A stretch of 64,000 nucleotides of DNA from Ogataea parapolymorpha DL-1 (lineage: Eukaryota; Ascomycota; Pichiomycetes; Pichiales; Pichiaceae): NCBI RefSeq assembly GCF_000187245.1, contig NC_027863.1:556735-620734 (forward strand). Direction: 5' to 3'. Under the pieces are notes generated by a model. That model was given only the letters and a program-made list of their open reading frames with translations, had not been told where the DNA came from and ran no database searches. Position 1 is the stretch's first letter; every line of letters starts with the position of its first letter. The position numbers and the translations under genes are program-made. Shown piece after piece: positions 61,045 through 64,000 of this stretch.

Positions 61045-63150
61045 ATGCCCATCTTCAAGCTATCGGCCACTTTGCAAGGCCACGAGGACGATGTACGCGC
61101 CCTTTGCTCACCCGACCCGGACACGCTCGTTTCCGGCTCCCGCGACTCCACTGTGCGCGTGTGGCGGCGAATTGACCCCCGTTCGTGGTCAGAGCCCACC
61201 ATCAACTACAAGTCCGCCAAGTTTGTCAACAGCCTGGCTTGCTACAAACACGCGGGCGAGACGTTCATAGTGAGCGGCGGCAACGATTCGCTCGTCAATC
61301 TGACGCTCGTCGACGCCACTTTCGACTGGGTCGACCCGGCCTACGTCCTTGTGGGCCACCAGAACAACGTGTGCACGCTCGCGTGCAAGGACGACCTGAT
61401 CATGAGTGGCTCGTGGGACAGCACTGCCAAAGTGTGGCGCAAGGACGGCACCGTGGTGTACGAGCTCAAGGGCCACGAGAACTCTGTGTGGGGGGTCCAG
61501 ATCGTGTCGGCGACGCAGTTTGTCACGTGTGGGGCAGACCGCACGATTCGGGTCTGGAACGGCGCCCACCAGGTGCGGCAGTGGGTCGCGCACACTGACG
61601 TCGTGCGCGACGTGCTCGTGCTACCCGATGGCACCCTCGCATCGTGCTCCAACGACACCACCGTCAAGAGATGGACGCTAGACGGCGACCTGTTGCAGAC
61701 GCTTCACGGCCACCAGAACTTTGTGTATTCGCTAGCGGTGCTTCCGACAGGCGAGCTCGTGAGCTCAGGAGAAGACCGCACAATCAGGGTGTGGGATAGG
61801 GCCGGCACGTGTGTCCAGACCATCACGCTGCCGTGCATCTCTGTGTGGAAGGTGATTGCACTAGAGAACGGCGACATTGCGGCCGCGTCGAGCGACGCGC
61901 AGGTGCGCATTTTCACGAGAGTCGGCAAGCGGGTCGCTGCACGCGAGCTGCTCGACAAGTTCGAGGCAGATCTGCAAAACTCCACCGTCAACGATTCGGT
62001 GTACAACGTGAACAAGGACACTCTCCCGGGCAGAGACATTCTGAAACAGCCGGGTACAGCCGAGGGAGAGACCAGAATGGTCCGCACGGAGATCGGCACC
62101 GTCGAGGTGTACCAATGGAACGAATCCAAGTGGAGAAAGGTTGGCGAGGTTGTCAATTCCACTTCGACGGACAAGAAGAAAGAGTATAATGGCCAATTTT
62201 ACGACTATGTGTTCGACGTTGACATTGCCGACGGCCAGCCACCGCTGAAGCTACCCTACAACACTAACGAGAGCCCGTATGCGGTGGCAGACAAGTTCCT
62301 GCTCGACAACAATCTGCCGGCCTCGTACTCGCAGCAGGTGGTAGATTTCATTCTTGCCAACACCGGCGGTGCCAGCTTGGACCAGCAGTCGGGTCCTAGC
62401 TCATCTGAGCCATACCAGGACCCGGCGTATCAGAAACAGGGCATCTTGCCGCAGACAGAATACCTGCAGTTTTCGAAACTGGACGAGACCAAGATCCGGA
62501 CTGGGTTCGCGAAACTGAACGCCAAACAGCCTCTGCAGAACCAGATCGAGCCTGTGGAGTTTGAGACGTGCATGAACTGCCAGGATTTCAAGCAACTGGC
62601 GATCCTGGCCGGCCAGATGATCTCAAACTGGGATGCCAGCTCAAAACTGCTCGGGTTCGACATTCTGCGGTTCACGATTCTGCACACGCCGCCGTTCGAG
62701 ACTCTGTTTGAACTGATCAAAATCGGGCTCACGTCGCAGTCGCCCAAGGTGGTCATGATGACGATCCGACTACTGGTCAACATCTTCAGCGCGAAGCAGT
62801 GGGGGGAGCGTGTTTTTGCGGATCCAGACCTGATGGATGTGATTTTCTTGGACGACATTTTGGACGCTCTCAAAACAGAGAAGCTGATGAGCATCACGGT
62901 CGCGACGTTTGTGCTCAACTACGCCGTGTTCATCCGCAAGCTGCGGGACCAGACGTTGTACACGAAGCTGGCTGCCGTGATCAACAAGTTTGGCGTCGCT
63001 CTTGCCCGCGACGAGGAGTCAGCATACCGACTGTTGGTGGCGATCGGCACTCTCAAGCCGCTGGGCACCAAGATAGACGCAGCAGTGACCACTGAACTGC
63101 AAAAATACAAAAGTCCGCGTTTCGACGCGCTCTGGACAGAAATCAAATAG
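61045..63150 (+). CDS. DOA1: DOA1/UFD3, Cdc48 cofactor (PLAA family)
   Basis: The product has 701 residues, near the 715 of yeast Doa1. Seven WD40 repeats occupy ~1-300 (for example LQGHEDDVRALCSPDPDTLV, LKGHENSVWGVQIVSATQFV and LHGHQNFVYSLAVLPTGELV). The PFU ubiquitin-binding domain is at ~345-430 (KKKEYNGQFYDYVFDVDIAD), and the PUL armadillo domain, which binds the Cdc48 C-terminus, fills ~440-701 (PPFETLFELIKIGLTSQSPK). It acts in ubiquitin homeostasis, ribophagy and mitochondrial protein turnover. It is divergent from the mannosyltransferase and convergent with URA6 (22 bp). Confidence 0.95.
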   Translation: MPIFKLSATLQGHEDDVRALCSPDPDTLVSGSRDSTVRVWRRIDPRSWSEPTINYKSAKFVNSLACYKHAGETFIVSGGNDSLVNLTLVDATFDWVDPAYVLVGHQNNVCTLACKDDLIMSGSWDSTAKVWRKDGTVVYELKGHENSVWGVQIVSATQFVTCGADRTIRVWNGAHQVRQWVAHTDVVRDVLVLPDGTLASCSNDTTVKRWTLDGDLLQTLHGHQNFVYSLAVLPTGELVSSGEDRTIRVWDRAGTCVQTITLPCISVWKVIALENGDIAAASSDAQVRIFTRVGKRVAARELLDKFEADLQNSTVNDSVYNVNKDTLPGRDILKQPGTAEGETRMVRTEIGTVEVYQWNESKWRKVGEVVNSTSTDKKKEYNGQFYDYVFDVDIADGQPPLKLPYNTNESPYAVADKFLLDNNLPASYSQQVVDFILANTGGASLDQQSGPSSSEPYQDPAYQKQGILPQTEYLQFSKLDETKIRTGFAKLNAKQPLQNQIEPVEFETCMNCQDFKQLAILAGQMISNWDASSKLLGFDILRFTILHTPPFETLFELIKIGLTSQSPKVVMMTIRLLVNIFSAKQWGERVFADPDLMDVIFLDDILDALKTEKLMSITVATFVLNYAVFIRKLRDQTLYTKLAAVINKFGVALARDEESAYRLLVAIGTLKPLGTKIDAAVTTELQKYKSPRFDALWTEIK

Positions 63151-63172
63151 ACGGATTATGACATTTATTGCT

Positions 63173-64000
63173 CTATTTGGTAACTCCTTTCTCTGCAAAC
63201 GCAGAAACCACCTTGTTGTAAACTTCCTCCACAGGCTGATTGCAGCTGACCTTGACCACGCGGCCTTGTTTGTCGAAATAGTCCACCACGGGCATGCTGG
63301 TCTCCATAAACGTCCTGAACCGTTTTTTGATGCTCTCGAGGTTGTCGTCAGTTCTTCCAGACGTCTTTCCTCTCTCGAGCAGTCTATGCAGCATGACTTC
63401 CTCCGGACACTCGAAATACAACGTCAGCTTGCTCTTGACAATCAAATCCTCGAAAGAAACAGCCTGGTCCATTTTTCTAGGGAACCCGTCGATCAGGAAC
63501 TTAGTTTTCTTGTTTTTGGTGTATTGTTCCACGATCGCGTTCTTCAACAGGTTGATCGTGATCTCCTGCGGCACAATCAGCCCCTCCTTGATGTAGTGCG
63601 CAATTAGCGAGCCATACTCGGAGTTCGGATTGGCCTGTTCGGCCCGCAGCAGGTCGCCGGCCGAAAGATGGACAAAGTCGTAATTTTTCACCAGCTTGGC
63701 GCACTGCGTGCCCTTGCCAGAGCCAGGGCCGCCCAGCACAAATATCACGTCGATGTCGGAGTCCCTAAAAAGTGGGCCGGTAGGGTCAATGGATGCCCTA
63801 GGCGGCTTGCTCGTCGAGTTGAGGTTGTAGTAGGTGACACCAATGGCCAGCCCTCCAAGCAACAACAACGGGTAGAAATGCTTGGATTTCTGCTGCTGTG
63901 ACGAGTAGAAACGCGCACCTCCTGCCCTCACAGCTGGCACCGCGCGCAGAACTCTGTGGCCCGTGATTATTCCTCTGGAAGGTGCAAACAGTCTCAGCAT
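63173..64000 (-). CDS. URA6: URA6, UMP/CMP kinase with a mitochondrial-type membrane N-terminus
   Basis: The product has 275 residues from the ATG at 63998-64000, the last bases of the window, so an earlier start outside cannot be excluded. The kinase core (~84-275) matches yeast Ura6: P-loop VLGGPGSGKGTQCAKLV (90-97 region), FVHLSAGDLLRAEQ, FLIDGFPRKMDQAVSFED and LLERGKTSGRTDDNLESIKK. It makes UDP and CDP from UMP and CMP. Compared with the 204-residue S. cerevisiae enzyme it has ~70 extra N-terminal residues: a basic presequence-like part (MLRLFAPSRGIITGHRVLRA) and a membrane helix HFYPLLLLGGLAIGVTYYNL (41-60), suggesting attachment to a mitochondrial membrane. Confidence 0.9.
   Translation of the reverse strand: MLRLFAPSRGIITGHRVLRAVPAVRAGGARFYSSQQQKSKHFYPLLLLGGLAIGVTYYNLNSTSKPPRASIDPTGPLFRDSDIDVIFVLGGPGSGKGTQCAKLVKNYDFVHLSAGDLLRAEQANPNSEYGSLIAHYIKEGLIVPQEITINLLKNAIVEQYTKNKKTKFLIDGFPRKMDQAVSFEDLIVKSKLTLYFECPEEVMLHRLLERGKTSGRTDDNLESIKKRFRTFMETSMPVVDYFDKQGRVVKVSCNQPVEEVYNKVVSAFAEKGVTK

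Overview
The window is a gene-dense, intron-poor budding-yeast nuclear chromosome segment. It holds about 42 protein-coding genes. I found no tRNA, rRNA, transposon or CRISPR array. CTG codes for leucine: conserved Leu residues of RPL23, such as the Leu of its C-terminal ADLWPR motif, are written CTG, so this is not the CTG-Ser clade. A probable complex I accessory subunit (NDUFB4-like) argues against Saccharomyces or Kluyveromyces, which lack complex I. A filamentous-fungus-type MTR-like amino-acid permease, many very short intergenic gaps and the gene set together suggest a Pichiaceae methylotroph such as Ogataea (Hansenula). That placement is inference; nothing was searched.

Layout. 1-7 kb: the 5' end of HTM1 (runs off the left edge), JAC1, the NDUFB4-like gene, an unrecognised 461-residue gene, the B-type cyclin CLB2 and the INCENP gene SLI15. 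7-14 kb: URB1, TFC7 (broken into two overlapping ORFs) and DOS2. 15-31 kb: an amino-acid permease, OCA6, DDI1/MAG1, LSM5, PAA1, IPT1 (frameshifted), an unknown secreted protein (frameshifted), SNF11, DOA4, a YDR061W-type ABC ATPase and LCB2. From memory of S. cerevisiae loci, this block interleaves genes of YDR061-YDR073 with genes of YER142-YER146, as expected for an order that predates the whole-genome duplication. 31-42 kb: MRPS28, RPL9, CCP1, RPE1, ALB1, GPD1, PAM17, LSM1, RPR2, PRE6, an unknown probable mitochondrial protein and TRM61; these interleave YJL121-125 with YKR065-066. 42-51.5 kb: a second B-type cyclin (CLB3/4 type), RPL23 and the very large TEL1 checkpoint kinase. 51.5-64 kb: a 1.96 kb stretch with no recognisable gene, an MFS sugar transporter, RQC1, TES1, a GPI-type wall protein, a KTR-family mannosyltransferase with an EF-hand, DOA1 and URA6.

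Most notable observations. (1) PRE6 and TEL1 each need a 34-nt intron, and the two introns share the same geometry (branch adenosine at position 27, AG at 33-34). (2) The two halves of TFC7 overlap in different frames, and the only interval where a shift could join them contains GCG AGG C, which resembles the Ty1/Ty3-type +1 frameshift heptamers. (3) A GT15 mannosyltransferase carries a canonical EF-hand loop in its stem. (4) Four convergent gene pairs interlock their stop codons in a shared CTAG or CTAA. (5) IPT1 and a neighbouring secreted-protein gene each carry one extra base, probably in a T run, which could be real or a sequencing error. (6) The CLB4 promoter has a 16-bp perfect palindrome beside forkhead-type sites, and the sugar-transporter 3' flank has a G-quadruplex motif fused to a hairpin.

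Functional themes: protein quality control (HTM1, DDI1, DOA4, DOA1, RQC1, PRE6), sphingolipid synthesis (LCB2, IPT1), ribosome and RNA biogenesis (URB1, ALB1, RPL9, RPL23, LSM1, LSM5, RPR2, TRM61), mitosis and checkpoint control (CLB2, CLB4, SLI15, TEL1), and mitochondrial function (JAC1, NDUFB4-like, MRPS28, PAM17, CCP1).
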